64,000 nt of DNA from Pseudomonas alkylphenolica (GTDB lineage: Bacteria > Pseudomonadota > Gammaproteobacteria > Pseudomonadales > Pseudomonadaceae): NCBI RefSeq assembly GCF_000746525.1, contig NZ_CP009048.1, forward strand, positions 1,791,501-1,855,500, read 5' to 3'. A program made the position numbers and the translations under genes. This document shows, piece by piece, positions 41,256-50,417 of the stretch. Numbering within the stretch: position 1 is the first letter of the stretch; the number at the start of each line of letters is the position of its first letter. The notes beneath the pieces were generated by a model. The model saw only the letters and a program-made list of their open reading frames with translations. It did not search any database and had not been told where the DNA came from.

Positions 41256-41822
41256 TCAGGGTTTTTCTCCCTTGAGGCGGCGCTGGGTGATGTCGGCCAG
41301 GCAGTCGCTCAGCGCTTCGAGATGGTCGATCACCGAATGTACGCCCAGGGCAAACAATTGCAGCGTCGCCTTGCCGCGTTTACGTTCCTGTTCCTGCGGG
41401 CTGAGCGCCTGCCACTGCTGACTATCGATCGCGCAGAGCGAGCCGCTGCTGGCAAGGCCGATAGTCCACAGGCCGGCATTGAGCCCCGACTGCAGCAGGC
41501 GTGGCTCACCGCTGACCAGCACGCAACCTTCAAGGGTGTGGGTCTTGAGCGTCATTAAGGCCTGCCAGCAGGCGTCCGGCGCCGGCCATGGCGCCGGCGC
41601 CTGATATTGCGCCTTGATCCAGGCTGGCAATGGCCTGCCAAAGTGTTCGGCGTCGGCACTGCTCAACTCGTCAACCCAGGCACAGGGCACCTGGTGCTGA
41701 TTCAACCAGTCGAGTGTCCGCAGGGCGCCGGGGGTGGGTTGCGGTTTCGGGGTGATGCCCGCGTCGACGAGGCAGCCGCGCAGGCCAAACAGCAGAGCGG
41801 TGAAGACGGGGGCGTCTGGCAT
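41256..41822 (-). CDS. HAD-like protein lacking the catalytic aspartate
   Basis: A 188-residue protein whose N terminus LLFGLRGCLVDAG aligns with motif I of haloacid dehalogenase phosphatases (F-D-x-D-G-T-L-V-D). Here the nucleophile Asp is Gly and the second Asp is Arg. The remainder still resembles the phosphonatase-like HAD fold (cap-like helices, motif II region CVLVSGEPRLL). It is therefore probably catalytically dead and may bind a ligand or a partner. No operon partner is evident. Confidence 0.6.
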   Translation of the reverse strand: MPDAPVFTALLFGLRGCLVDAGITPKPQPTPGALRTLDWLNQHQVPCAWVDELSSADAEHFGRPLPAWIKAQYQAPAPWPAPDACWQALMTLKTHTLEGCVLVSGEPRLLQSGLNAGLWTIGLASSGSLCAIDSQQWQALSPQEQERKRGKATLQLFALGVHSVIDHLEALSDCLADITQRRLKGEKP

Positions 41823-42016
41823 GGAAACATCCCTGAAATAGCTTGCACATTACGCGCGCCGTATTACACCTTGGTTACGCCATCAGCGCACCGTTGTTCA
41901 CAAAATCATGACCTTGTTTATGTCAGGCTGTTCATCAGTGGAAGACCCTTTATACTTGTTTCCTTTTTAGCGTAGGACACGAGTGTCTTATGCAGTGGCC
42001 GTCGAGGAGTAACTCT

Positions 42017-42724
42017 ATGCGTAGGATCGGTACAGACGTGATCAATCGGATGACCCGGGCCTGTGTCTGTGCCAGCCTGCTGCTGGCGCCAATGGGCGCA
42101 GCCCAGGCGGCAACCGAGGAAGATCCGTGGGAGAGCATCAACCGGCCGATCTTTACCTTCAACGACACCGTCGATACCTACGCGCTCAAGCCGCTGGCCA
42201 AGGGATACCAGGCGGTCACCCCGCAGTTCCTGGAGGATGGCATCCACAATATGTTCCTCAACCTGGGCGACGTGACCAACCTGGCCAACAACATCCTGCA
42301 GCTCAAGCCGCATGCCGCCGGGGTCGACACCGCACGCCTGATCGTCAACACCACCTTCGGTCTGGGCGGTTTCTTCGATGTCGGCACCAAGATGGGCCTG
42401 CAGCGTAATGATGAGGACTTCGGTCAGACTTTGGGTTACTGGGGTGTAGGCAGTGGTCCTTACGTGATGCTGCCATTGCTCGGCCCAAGCACCGTGCGTG
42501 ACGCTATCGGCAAATACCCGGACACTTACACCGAACCCTACCGCTACATCGATCACGTGCCGACCCGCAACAGTGCGATTGCCGTGGATGTCGTCGACAC
42601 CCGCGCCAGCCTGCTGTCGGCGGAAAAGCTGATCCGTGGCGACAAATACGTGTTCATTCGCAATGCTTATCTGCAGAACCGCGAGTTCAAGGTCAAGGAT
42701 GGCGAAGTCAAAGACGACTTCTAA
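42017..42724 (+). CDS. mlaA: Phospholipid-trafficking protein MlaA/VacJ
   Basis: A 235-residue protein with an N-terminal signal peptide (MRRIG... to about GAAQA) and the MlaA core EDPWESINRPIFTFNDTVD, LNLGDVTNLANNILQLK, LGYWGVGSGPYVMLPLLGPSTVRD. MlaA removes misplaced phospholipid from the outer leaflet of the outer membrane with the Mla ABC system. E. coli MlaA is a lipoprotein; no lipobox Cys is visible here, only the two Cys in RACVCAS, so it may be a soluble or integral form. The ATG at 42017 has GAGGAG upstream. A terminator follows. Confidence 0.9.
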   Translation: MRRIGTDVINRMTRACVCASLLLAPMGAAQAATEEDPWESINRPIFTFNDTVDTYALKPLAKGYQAVTPQFLEDGIHNMFLNLGDVTNLANNILQLKPHAAGVDTARLIVNTTFGLGGFFDVGTKMGLQRNDEDFGQTLGYWGVGSGPYVMLPLLGPSTVRDAIGKYPDTYTEPYRYIDHVPTRNSAIAVDVVDTRASLLSAEKLIRGDKYVFIRNAYLQNREFKVKDGEVKDDF

Positions 42725-43063
42725 TCCGTACAGCAACGAAACAGGCGGCCCTCGGGCCGCCTTTTTCATGCCGGCGATTCAGCGCATGCTGACAATGCAA
42801 TGCTTCCATTAGGTTGCAGTGAAAGGGGTTTTTATAACTCTTGGTGATTTGCCCGGCAAAGAGCAGCCGCGAGCATCGGCGTACCCTTGAAACCCCCAGC
42901 GGATGGGAGTACCGTCTGCGCCTTACAGGGCACCTCTGCAAGTTGCCGGACAGCCTGTCTTGTCCTACAACTCATATAAGAGTGGCTAGAAGCGAATCCA
43001 GTACGTGTGCTCATGCCTTGTCGAGCCGCCTACGCCAACCTAATTCTGGCGCCGTTTGCCCAC
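42725..43063. other. Intergenic region before rssB
   Basis: After the mlaA terminator there are about 300 bases without a convincing gene. TATAAG near 42975 could be a -10 element for rssB. No RNA gene or repeat is recognised. Confidence 0.35.
42744..42766 (+). terminator. Rho-independent terminator of mlaA
   Basis: An eight-base-pair stem GGCGGCCC/GGGCCGCC with a 2-nt loop and TTTTT downstream, 20 nt after the stop. Confidence 0.92.
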
Positions 43064-44248
43064 ATGCAGAAAACCAGTGCCACGCTGCTGATAATTGATG
43101 ACGACGACGTCGTACGTGCCAGTCTTGCCGCCTACCTTGAAGACAGTGGTTTCAGTGTCCTGCAAGCGAGTAATGGCCAGCAGGGCCTGCAGGTCTTCGA
43201 ACAGGAACAGCCTGATCTAGTGATCTGCGATCTGCGCATGCCGCAAATGGGCGGCCTGGAGCTGATTCGCCAGGTGACCGAGCGCGCGCCCGAATTGCCG
43301 GTGATTGTGGTCTCCGGTGCCGGGGTCATGAACGATGCAGTAGAGGCGTTGCGCCTGGGTGCTGCTGACTACCTGATCAAGCCTCTGGAAGACCTTGCGG
43401 TGCTGGAACATTCGGTGCGCCGTGCGCTGGATCGTGCTCGCCTGGTGCTGGAGAACCAGCGTTACCGGGAAAAGCTCGAAACCGCCAACCGCGAGCTGGA
43501 GGCTAGCCTGCACCTGTTGCAGGAGGATCAGACAGCCGGGCGTCAGGTGCAGATGAACATGCTGCCGGAAAGTCCCTGGGTGGCCGACGAGCTGTCGTTC
43601 GAGCACCAGATCATTCCGTCGCTGTACCTGTCGGGCGACTTTGCCGACTATTTCCGGGTCGACGAGCGACGCATCGCCTTCTACCTGGCGGACGTTTCCG
43701 GTCATGGCGCTTCATCGGCGTTCGTCACGGTGTTGCTGAAGTTCATGACCACCCGGCTGCTGTTTGAATTCAAACGCAATTCCAGGCTGCGCGATTTCAA
43801 GCCCTCGGAAGTGCTCGGCCACATCAACCGCGGCCTGATCAACTGCAAGCTGGGCAAGCATGTGACCATGGTCGGCGGGGTGATTGACGAAGACACCGGG
43901 CTGATGACCTACAGCATTGGTGGCCACTTGCCGTTGCCGGTGCTGTATACCCCGGGCCAGAGCCGTTATCTGGAGGGCCGCGGGTTGCCGGTCGGACTGT
44001 TTGAAGAGGCGACCTACCAGGATCATGTTCTGGAGTTGCCACCACAGTTCAGCCTGACCTTGCTCTCTGATGGCATTCTGGACCTTTTGCCTGGGAGTAC
44101 ACTCAAAGATAAAGAGGCGGCCTTGCCTGAAATCGTCAAGGCCGCGGGTGGCAGCCTGGATGGGCTGCGCCAACGATTCGGATTGGCTACGCTTGGGGAG
44201 ATGCCGGATGATATCGCCCTATTGGTGTTGAGCAGGAACCTTCAATGA
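43064..44248 (+). CDS. rssB: RssB-type response regulator with PP2C phosphatase domain
   Basis: A 394-residue protein: an N-terminal receiver (LLIIDDDDVVRASL, phospho-acceptor in LVICDLRMPQMGG, Lys in ADYLIKPLED), a short helical linker, and a C-terminal PP2C-like domain (SpoIIE/RsbU type: YLADVSGHGASSAF, TYSIGGHLPLPV, LLSDGILDLLPG). In Pseudomonas this RssB resembles anti-sigma regulatory phosphatases rather than a simple ClpX adaptor. The following STAS gene overlaps by ATGA. The ATG at 43064 begins just before the receiver; ATG 43007 is an alternative. Confidence 0.9.
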   Translation: MQKTSATLLIIDDDDVVRASLAAYLEDSGFSVLQASNGQQGLQVFEQEQPDLVICDLRMPQMGGLELIRQVTERAPELPVIVVSGAGVMNDAVEALRLGAADYLIKPLEDLAVLEHSVRRALDRARLVLENQRYREKLETANRELEASLHLLQEDQTAGRQVQMNMLPESPWVADELSFEHQIIPSLYLSGDFADYFRVDERRIAFYLADVSGHGASSAFVTVLLKFMTTRLLFEFKRNSRLRDFKPSEVLGHINRGLINCKLGKHVTMVGGVIDEDTGLMTYSIGGHLPLPVLYTPGQSRYLEGRGLPVGLFEEATYQDHVLELPPQFSLTLLSDGILDLLPGSTLKDKEAALPEIVKAAGGSLDGLRQRFGLATLGEMPDDIALLVLSRNLQ

Positions 44249-44727
44249 GTACGGGAAGAATCCAGTTCGCCGAACAGAGCGGCACCTTCGTTCTGAAGTT
44301 TGTCGGCGAAGTGCGCCTGACCTTGTGTTCGGCGCTGGATGCGACTATTGAAAAGATCTTCACGGCGCTGAATTTCTCGGCGATCGTCATTGATCTGACT
44401 GAAACCGAAAGCATCGACAGTACCACCTTGGGCTTGCTGGCCAAGCTCTCGATCCTGTCACGCCAGAAGGTCGGGCTGTTGCCGACAGTGGTGACCACCA
44501 ACCCGGACATCTCGCGGTTGTTGCAATCGATGGGCTTCGACCAGGTGTTCAACATCGTTGACCGGCCGATTCCATGCCCCGAGTGCCTGACTGATCTACC
44601 TTCCCAAGACCAGAACGAAGACGTGGTGCGCTCGAAGGTACTGGAGGCGCACAAGATCCTCATGGGCCTGAACGATTCCAATCGCGAAGCCTTCCACGAC
44701 CTGGTCAACGCCCTCGAGCGCACTTGA
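44245..44727 (+). CDS. rssC: STAS-domain anti-sigma-factor antagonist
   Basis: A 160-residue protein with a STAS domain (about 5-100). The phosphorylatable Ser region reads ETESIDSTTLGLLAKLS, and KVGLLPTVVTTNP follows. The substrate of a PP2C partner is usually such a Ser, and rssB encodes one in the overlapping gene, so the two probably act together on RpoS control as the RssB-RssC pair. It is cytoplasmic. Confidence 0.88.
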   Translation: MSTGRIQFAEQSGTFVLKFVGEVRLTLCSALDATIEKIFTALNFSAIVIDLTETESIDSTTLGLLAKLSILSRQKVGLLPTVVTTNPDISRLLQSMGFDQVFNIVDRPIPCPECLTDLPSQDQNEDVVRSKVLEAHKILMGLNDSNREAFHDLVNALERT

Positions 44728-44736
44728 TCCGGCTCT

Positions 44737-44756
44737 CAGGCGCCTCGCGGCGCCTG
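44737..44756. terminator. Hairpin between convergent rssC and phosphatase genes
   Basis: Eight-base-pair stem CAGGCGCC/GGCGCCTG with a TCGC loop. It has no T-run; position suggests a weak bidirectional terminator. Confidence 0.55.
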
Positions 44757-44766
44757 CGCTTACTGA

Positions 44767-46671
44767 CTAATCTGTTGTCCTGGGTGGAAACTCGGTCGGC
44801 GCCGCGCCGTTGGCGTTGAGCTGGAAAATCCGCTGGGGTTGTCCCTGTTCATTGAAAAACACCTGGCCCAGGCCTGCGCTGTTCCACAGTCGCTCACCGG
44901 CCTTGCTGTGGCTCGGTGTGCGGGGGATTACCTCCATCTGGCGGCGCTTGGTAAACCAGTTGAGCGGTGAGCGGGGCGAATACAGCCAACGGTTAAGGCG
45001 GTCGAAGGTGTCCAGCAGACGCCTCGGGAATTCGTTCTTGATGCCACTGCTGGTGATCTGCCACAGGTGCGGACTACGCTGGCGATGTCGGATCAGTACC
45101 TCGTAGACAAACGAATAGTGCACATCGCCGGAGAGAACCACGTAATGCCCTGGTGTTCGCGAGTGTCGGAAGATGTTCAGGATTACCTGCGCCGCACCAC
45201 GATGGGCCATCCAGTTTTCAGCATCGACCAACAGGGGGTAGCCCAGCCAGCTGAACACCCGTTGCACGGTCTCAATCAATTTGACGCCGAAGATCGGGGC
45301 AGGCGACACGATGATGGCTGAGGGGTGATCTAGCAGGGCCTGTTGCAGCTCGCTCAGGGCTTCCCAGTCGAGCAGGCCGGACGGCTTGTTAAAGTTGCTT
45401 TCGCTGCGCCAGCGACGTGTCCGGGTGTCGAGGACCAGCAGCGGCGGGTTGCTTGGCAGTACAAACTGCCAGCCCTGAAAGCGCAGCACTTCATCGATCA
45501 GCTCATCCTGTAACGCGGCATCCAGGCGCTGGTCGGTCAGGGCGCTATGGCTCAGTGCCTGGCATTTGTGCACCAGCGCGCGACAGCTGTCGGGATCATT
45601 GCCCCAGCCCTGGCACAGCAGGTAGGCAAGCAAGGCATTGCCAATGATGCGCCTGGAAAAGGGATGGCCGTAGGCGGTTTCTTCCCACTGTGCAGACAGG
45701 TTCCAGTCGTCGGTGATGTCGTGATCGTCGAAGATCATCAGGCTAGGCACATGGGCCAGCACCCGGGCGACGCCGCCCAGACCGCTAACAAACGCGTGGA
45801 TCAGCTGTTGTTCCTGACGGTAGCGGTCCTGGCGCTGAGCGGTAAGTGCGGATGGCATTTGCGGGTCGATCAGCGACCAGGGTACCGGCGACCAGACCAA
45901 CAGGTACATGGCCATGACCTCGGCAAAGGTCACCAGGTGATTATCGGCATTGCTGCTGGTGAAGATCGGCTTGCGCGCGCCGCCGAAGAAGCGCTCACGC
46001 AGGGTTTCATTGTTTTCCAGTGCCGGTAGCAGATCTGCGCGATGGTAATAACTGGCCGGGTGCTGGTAGAGCGCCGTGCCGTTATCGACCACCGCACCCT
46101 CCAGCGCCTCGTCAAACAATCCCAGGCGTTCGATCAGCGCATGTATCGCGCGCAGCATCGGCCCGGCGACATCGTCGGCGTAGACCTGATCGCCGCTCAT
46201 CATCAACAGGGCGGGGCGCGCCTTGGGGTCGCTGCATTCCATCAGCAGGCGATCGGCGCAGAGCAGGCCGTCGGCGGCCGGATGATGAGGCTTACGGCAA
46301 GAGCCGTGAAGCAGTTGCTCAAGGCGTGAATGCAGGACAAAACTGGGTTGCCGGGCGCCGTCGTAGAGCAGGTGTGGCGCCCATTGGGCGATGCCCTGAG
46401 CACCGTAAACGGTTTGCAGGATCAGGTCATAGTCGATTTGCACATCGCAGGGCAGGGGGCTGTCGAGGCGGATGTCGATCAGGTGCACGAAAGCCTGGCG
46501 GCCGATGGCGATGACCTGGCAATCGAGGTCGGGCGTGATGCCCGGGCAGTGCAGTGACAGGGTCGGGTGCAACACTTGCGAGCCGACCAGCCAGAACACC
46601 ATTCGCGTAGGTTCCAGGCGGCGCAGCACAGGGCCGGCCAATACTGCGGGCAATGCGGAAGGTTCAGGCAT
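44767..46671 (-). CDS. PhoD-like metallophosphatase
   Basis: A 634-residue protein with PhoD-type metal-binding motifs: GDQVYADD, FDDHDITDDWN and LSGDVHYSF. It lacks a signal peptide, so it differs from secreted PhoD and may act in the cytoplasm. The ATG at 46671 is preferred; ATGs at 46677 and 46701 exist, but the one at 46701 lies inside a REP arm. The substrate is unknown. It converges on rssC. Confidence 0.82.
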   Translation of the reverse strand: MPEPSALPAVLAGPVLRRLEPTRMVFWLVGSQVLHPTLSLHCPGITPDLDCQVIAIGRQAFVHLIDIRLDSPLPCDVQIDYDLILQTVYGAQGIAQWAPHLLYDGARQPSFVLHSRLEQLLHGSCRKPHHPAADGLLCADRLLMECSDPKARPALLMMSGDQVYADDVAGPMLRAIHALIERLGLFDEALEGAVVDNGTALYQHPASYYHRADLLPALENNETLRERFFGGARKPIFTSSNADNHLVTFAEVMAMYLLVWSPVPWSLIDPQMPSALTAQRQDRYRQEQQLIHAFVSGLGGVARVLAHVPSLMIFDDHDITDDWNLSAQWEETAYGHPFSRRIIGNALLAYLLCQGWGNDPDSCRALVHKCQALSHSALTDQRLDAALQDELIDEVLRFQGWQFVLPSNPPLLVLDTRTRRWRSESNFNKPSGLLDWEALSELQQALLDHPSAIIVSPAPIFGVKLIETVQRVFSWLGYPLLVDAENWMAHRGAAQVILNIFRHSRTPGHYVVLSGDVHYSFVYEVLIRHRQRSPHLWQITSSGIKNEFPRRLLDTFDRLNRWLYSPRSPLNWFTKRRQMEVIPRTPSHSKAGERLWNSAGLGQVFFNEQGQPQRIFQLNANGAAPTEFPPRTTD

Positions 46672-46699
46672 CAACATCTCTGGAAGCGCAATAGAAAGC

Positions 46700-46748
46700 A
46701 TCGCGGGTCAAGCCCGCTCCTACTGTGGGAGCGGGCTTGACCCGTGAT
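46700..46748. repeat. REP palindrome (variant)
   Basis: Arms at 46700-46723 and 46725-46748 with two mismatches and one spacer base. It carries GTCAAG in place of the usual GGCAAG. It lies between tal and the PhoD-like gene, both on the minus strand. Confidence 0.88.
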
Positions 46749-46818
46749 GAGGCCTCAAGGCCGCAAAAAAGCAAGGATACTCAGCATTCCCCGCCTCAGT
46801 AGCAAATGCGGTTTTGTA

Positions 46819-47745
46819 TCAAGCCTTTGCCGCGAGCAACGCCTCAAGTTTTTCCTGATCCCGAGCGAACTGGCGAATCCCCTCGGCCAGTTTCTCGGTG
46901 GCCATGGCATCTTCGTTCGAGGCCCAGCGGAACTGTGCTTCGTTCAGTTGCTGACGGGCTTCGCCCGCGTTGCCCGGCTTGAGGATACGTGGCAGCTCGC
47001 CCTGGTCATCACTCAACTGCAGTAGCAGCTCGGGGCTGATGGTCAGGCGGTCGCAGCCCGCCAGTTGTTCGATCTGGCCGATATTACGGAAGCTCGCGCC
47101 CATGACCACGGTGTTGTAACCGTTGGCCTTGTAGTAGTTGTAAATCCGCGTGACCGATTGCACGCCCGGGTCTTCGGCGCCGACGTATTCCTTGCCGGTG
47201 GATTTTTTGTACCAGTCGTAGATACGGCCTACGAACGGCGAAATCAGGAATACCCCCGCGTCGGCACAGGCCTGGGCCTGGGCAAAGGAGAACAGCAGGG
47301 TCAGGTTGGTCTGGATGCCTTCCTTTTCCAGCACTTCGGCAGCGCGGATGCCTTCCCAGGTCGAGGCAAGTTTGATCAGCACGCGATCGCGACCGATACC
47401 AGCTTGCTCATAGAGCGCGATCAACTGCCGGGCCTTGGCCAGCAGCGCGGGTTGGTCGAAGGACAAACGCGCATCGACCTCGGTGGAGATACGCCCCGGA
47501 ATCACCTTGAGAATGCCGGCACCCACCGCTACGGCAAAGGCGTCACAGGCAAGGCCGACATCGCCTTTGCTATGTTCGAGCGATTGCTTGAGCAACTCGG
47601 CATAACCGGGCATGGCCGCAGCTTTGAGCAGCAGGGAAGGGTTGGTGGTGGCATCGACCGGTTTCAGGCGGCTGATGGCATCGATATCACCGGTGTCGGC
47701 AACCACAGTGGTGAACTGCTTGAGTTGTTCCAGCTTGGAGGTCAT
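46819..47745 (-). CDS. tal: Transaldolase
   Basis: A 308-residue TIM-barrel enzyme of the TalB type. The Schiff-base Lys lies in [12 protein letters not shown], and the signature [12 protein letters not shown] is near the N terminus. It transfers a dihydroxyacetone unit between sugar phosphates in the non-oxidative pentose phosphate pathway. The ATG at 47745 has AGGA upstream; an open frame to 47778 lacks one. It is upstream of the REP and probably monocistronic. Confidence 0.95.
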   Translation of the reverse strand: MTSKLEQLKQFTTVVADTGDIDAISRLKPVDATTNPSLLLKAAAMPGYAELLKQSLEHSKGDVGLACDAFAVAVGAGILKVIPGRISTEVDARLSFDQPALLAKARQLIALYEQAGIGRDRVLIKLASTWEGIRAAEVLEKEGIQTNLTLLFSFAQAQACADAGVFLISPFVGRIYDWYKKSTGKEYVGAEDPGVQSVTRIYNYYKANGYNTVVMGASFRNIGQIEQLAGCDRLTISPELLLQLSDDQGELPRILKPGNAGEARQQLNEAQFRWASNEDAMATEKLAEGIRQFARDQEKLEALLAAKA

Positions 47746-47868
47746 GGGCGTGCTCTGTCCTGTGCGATGGATCGACATTACCCGAGCGTTGCCAGCCGCT
47801 CAAGGGCTGACTGACAAGCAGGGCGAAGGGATAAACCTTCGAGTGTCCAGGTGCGCACAGGTTCCGAG

Positions 47869-48879
47869 CTAGCGACCCTGAAGCAGTTCGCCGGCCTGAT
47901 CGAGCAGGGCCAGCGGATCCTTGCTCTTGTGAATGTCCACCGAGAGCAACTGACGGAACTTGCGCGCCCCCGGGAAGCCCTGGCCGAGGCCGAGGATGTG
48001 GCGGGTGACGTGATGCATGGCGCCGCCGTCAGCCAGGTGTGCGGCGATATAAGGGCGCAGCTTGGCCAGTGCTTCACTGCGGCTGATCACCGGCGCCTGG
48101 CTGCCGAACAATTGCTGGTCGACCTCGGCCAGCACATAGGGGTTGTGGTACGCCTCGCGTCCGAGCATCACGCCGTCGAACGTCTGCAGGTGTTCCTGGC
48201 ACTCGGCCAGGGTCTTGATGCCACCGTTGAGGATGATCTCCAGCTCCGGGAAATCCGCCTTCAATTGCGCTGCTACGTCGTAACGCAGGGGTGGAATCTC
48301 GCGGTTCTCCTTCGGCGACAAACCTTCAAGGATCGCAATGCGTGCATGCACGGTAAAACTGCGGCAGCCGGCATCACGCACCTGGCCGACAAAATCGCAC
48401 AGCTCGGCGTAGCTGTCGCGGCCATTGATGCCGATACGGTGTTTGACCGTCACCGGGATCTGCACCGCATCCTGCATCGCTTTGACACAATCACCGACCA
48501 GTGCCGGATGGCCCATCAGGCAGGCGCCGATCATGTTGTTCTGCACCCGGTCGCTCGGGCAGCCAACGTTGAGATTGACCTCATCGTAGCCGGCGCCCTG
48601 GGCCAGCTTTGCGCAAGCGGCGAGATCCGCCGGCACGCTGCCGCCCAGTTGCAAGGCAAGCGGATGCTCGGCTTCGTCATGACGCAGGAAGCGCTCGGCG
48701 TCGCCATGCAGGAGGGCGCCGGTAGTGACCATTTCGGTGTAGAGCAGGGCGTTGCTGGAAAGGAGGCGTAGGAAGAAGCGGCAATGGCGATCAGTCCAAT
48801 CCATCATCGGCGCAACAGAAAACCTCCTAACTACCGGATTCATTGGGTTTACTAGGTTTTCTGTGTGTTTCGGGTGCAT
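47869..48879 (-). CDS. dusA: tRNA-dihydrouridine(20/20a) synthase DusA, 5' end formed by prophage
   Basis: A 336-residue flavoprotein. It opens with SVAPMMDWTDRHCRFFLR, the FMN-binding start of DusA, and has the catalytic Cys in NVGCPSDRVQNN and the KHRIGI segment. It reduces uridine 20/20a of tRNA. The first 17 residues (before RRFSVAPM) differ from normal DusA and are probably supplied by the prophage; an ATG at 48843 is an alternative start. dusA is a known integration site, and the gene remains intact after insertion. Confidence 0.92.
   Translation of the reverse strand: MHPKHTENLVNPMNPVVRRFSVAPMMDWTDRHCRFFLRLLSSNALLYTEMVTTGALLHGDAERFLRHDEAEHPLALQLGGSVPADLAACAKLAQGAGYDEVNLNVGCPSDRVQNNMIGACLMGHPALVGDCVKAMQDAVQIPVTVKHRIGINGRDSYAELCDFVGQVRDAGCRSFTVHARIAILEGLSPKENREIPPLRYDVAAQLKADFPELEIILNGGIKTLAECQEHLQTFDGVMLGREAYHNPYVLAEVDQQLFGSQAPVISRSEALAKLRPYIAAHLADGGAMHHVTRHILGLGQGFPGARKFRQLLSVDIHKSKDPLALLDQAGELLQGR
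48780..48845. other. Inferred prophage left attachment site in dusA
   Basis: The boundary between chromosomal dusA and prophage must lie near the codons for SVAPMMDWTDRH, because this is where the gene stops looking phage-specific and becomes standard. DusA-associated integrases are known to recombine in this 5' part of the gene. The right end (attR) is outside the window, so the core sequence cannot be delimited. Confidence 0.5.
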
Positions 48880-48936
48880 TTCAATTCTCTTGTTTACTAC
48901 CTTTTCCCACCATTTTTGCTTATTTGCTTTACCTCG

Positions 48937-48953
48937 TTGCTACAATGTAGCAA
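48937..48953. promoter_or_regulatory. Palindrome upstream of the integrase
   Basis: TTGCTAC-AAT-GTAGCAA is a perfect 7+3+7 palindrome 26 nt upstream of the integrase start. It contains TACAAT, a possible -10 element, so it may be an operator over the int promoter. Another GTAGCAA lies 14 nt downstream. Confidence 0.5.
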
Positions 48954-48979
48954 CTCAAATCAGCCGTGTAGCAAAATTC

Positions 48980-50122
48980 ATGGGATCCATCACACTCAGA
49001 AAGCGCAAGGACGGCTCTGCCGCGTATACCGCGCAGATCCGAATTATGAAGAAGGGTGAGACAGTCTATCAGGAAAGTCAGACCTTCGATCGCAAGACCA
49101 CCGCTCAGGCATGGATCAGAAAGCGCGAGGCTGAGTTGCATGAGCCGGGCGCGATTGAGAAGGCCAATCGAGACGGCGTGACGGTCAGGGAGATGATTGA
49201 GCGGTACCTTGACCAGTACGAGAAGCTCAGACCGCTGGGTAAGACTAAGCGCGCGACTCTGAATGCCATCAAGGAAACGTGGCTTGGTGACATCGTTGAC
49301 ACGGACCTGACCAGCCAGAAGCTGGTGGAATACGCCCTGGGCCGGATGGAGAAAGACGGTATTCAGGCGCAGACCGTGGGCAATGACCTGGCTCACCTCG
49401 GCGCCGTGCTATCTGTGGCCCGACCAGCCTGGGGCTATGACGTCGACCCGAACGCGATGCCTGACGCACGGAAGGTGCTGCGCAAGATGGGAGCGGTTAG
49501 CAAGAGCCGCGAGCGCAACCGTCGACCAACGCTCGACGAGCTGGATCGAATCCTGAAGTACTTCGCCGAGATGCGCGACCGTCGAAAGCAAGAGATAGAT
49601 ATGGTCCGGGTGGTGGTCTTCGCGCTGTTCTCCACGCGCCGCCAGGAAGAAATCACGCGGATACGCTGGGATGCGCTCAATGACAAAGAGCAGTCGGCTT
49701 TGATCACCGACATGAAAAACCCGGGCCAGAAGCACGGCAACGACGTGTGGTGCCACATGCCCGACGAGGCCTGGAACATCATGCAGTCCATGCCGAAAGT
49801 CGCAGCTGAGGCCTTCCCGTACAACTCACGATCAGTGTCGGCAGCATTCACTAGGGCGTGTAACTTCCTCGAAATTGATGACCTGCACTTTCACGACCTC
49901 CGCCACGATGGCGTCAGCCGGCTATTCGAAATGGGGTGGGATATCCCGAAGGTGGCCTCTGTTTCCGGTCACCGGGATTGGAACTCGATGAGGCGCTATA
50001 CGCACCTGCGGGGGAATGGCGATCCATATAAAGGGTGGGAGTGGATCGAGAAGGTGATATCGGGCCCCGTAATCGAGGCCCAGAGGAGGATCAAGAGACG
50101 CGTCGAAGACCGCGACCCATGA
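48980..50122 (+). CDS. int: Tyrosine integrase of the dusA prophage
   Basis: A 380-residue site-specific recombinase. The N-terminal arm-binding part starts GSITLRKRKDGSAAYTAQI, followed by a SAM-like core-binding domain. The C-terminal catalytic residues are Arg220 (FALFSTRRQEEI), His305-x-x-Arg308 (HDLRHDG), His331 (SGHRDWN) and nucleophile Tyr340 (RRYTHL). The ATG at 48980 is chosen since the open frame further upstream reads through dusA. Its 3' end overlaps the convergent PrtN-like gene by 32 nt. Confidence 0.93.
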   Translation: MGSITLRKRKDGSAAYTAQIRIMKKGETVYQESQTFDRKTTAQAWIRKREAELHEPGAIEKANRDGVTVREMIERYLDQYEKLRPLGKTKRATLNAIKETWLGDIVDTDLTSQKLVEYALGRMEKDGIQAQTVGNDLAHLGAVLSVARPAWGYDVDPNAMPDARKVLRKMGAVSKSRERNRRPTLDELDRILKYFAEMRDRRKQEIDMVRVVVFALFSTRRQEEITRIRWDALNDKEQSALITDMKNPGQKHGNDVWCHMPDEAWNIMQSMPKVAAEAFPYNSRSVSAAFTRACNFLEIDDLHFHDLRHDGVSRLFEMGWDIPKVASVSGHRDWNSMRRYTHLRGNGDPYKGWEWIEKVISGPVIEAQRRIKRRVEDRDP

Positions 50123-50372
50123 GCTTGTCGTGCTCGGTCTTAGCCTTGGCATGCTGTGCGTCCAGGTAGGCGGCCAGGTCATTCAGGTGTACCCCGCGCG
50201 CTGACTTCTGGCTCGCCTCCATGCAGATGAGCGGTAGGTTTATCTCGCCCCTGGCTACCTTGCCTTTCATCTTCTCTGGGGTGAGGTGGCTGAAGTAGTC
50301 GAGGCACACGCGATCGAGCGGGATGATTGCCTGGCCACCGTATTGGGCCATGAGCAGGAAATGGGTGTTCAT
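50091..50372 (-). CDS. PrtN-like pyocin activator family protein
   Basis: A 93-residue protein with the PrtN family pattern: N-T-x-F-L-L-M-A-Q-Y, then IPLDRVCLDYFSHLTPEKMKGKV, EINLPLICMEASQKSARGVHL, and D-L-A-A-Y-L-D. PrtN activates pyocin genes, and prophage-borne homologues next to integrase genes are common in Pseudomonas; here they may act in excision or early control. The ATG at 50372 is preferred to 50384. It is the last gene of the leftward block. Confidence 0.85.
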   Translation of the reverse strand: MNTHFLLMAQYGGQAIIPLDRVCLDYFSHLTPEKMKGKVARGEINLPLICMEASQKSARGVHLNDLAAYLDAQHAKAKTEHDKLMGRGLRRVS

Positions 50373-50384
50373 ATGGTTCTCCAC

Positions 50385-50417
50385 GCCGCGTATGGCGGCA
50401 GGGGTGGGGAGGGGTTA
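50385..50417 (-). promoter_or_regulatory. Leader module a: C-tract plus hairpin
   Basis: On the minus strand AACCCCTCCCC (50407-50417) is followed by a hairpin GCCGC-CATAC-GCGGC (50385-50399) and then the ribosome site GGAGA of the PrtN-like gene. The same layout occurs at 50756-50797 and 52321-52360. Confidence 0.6.
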
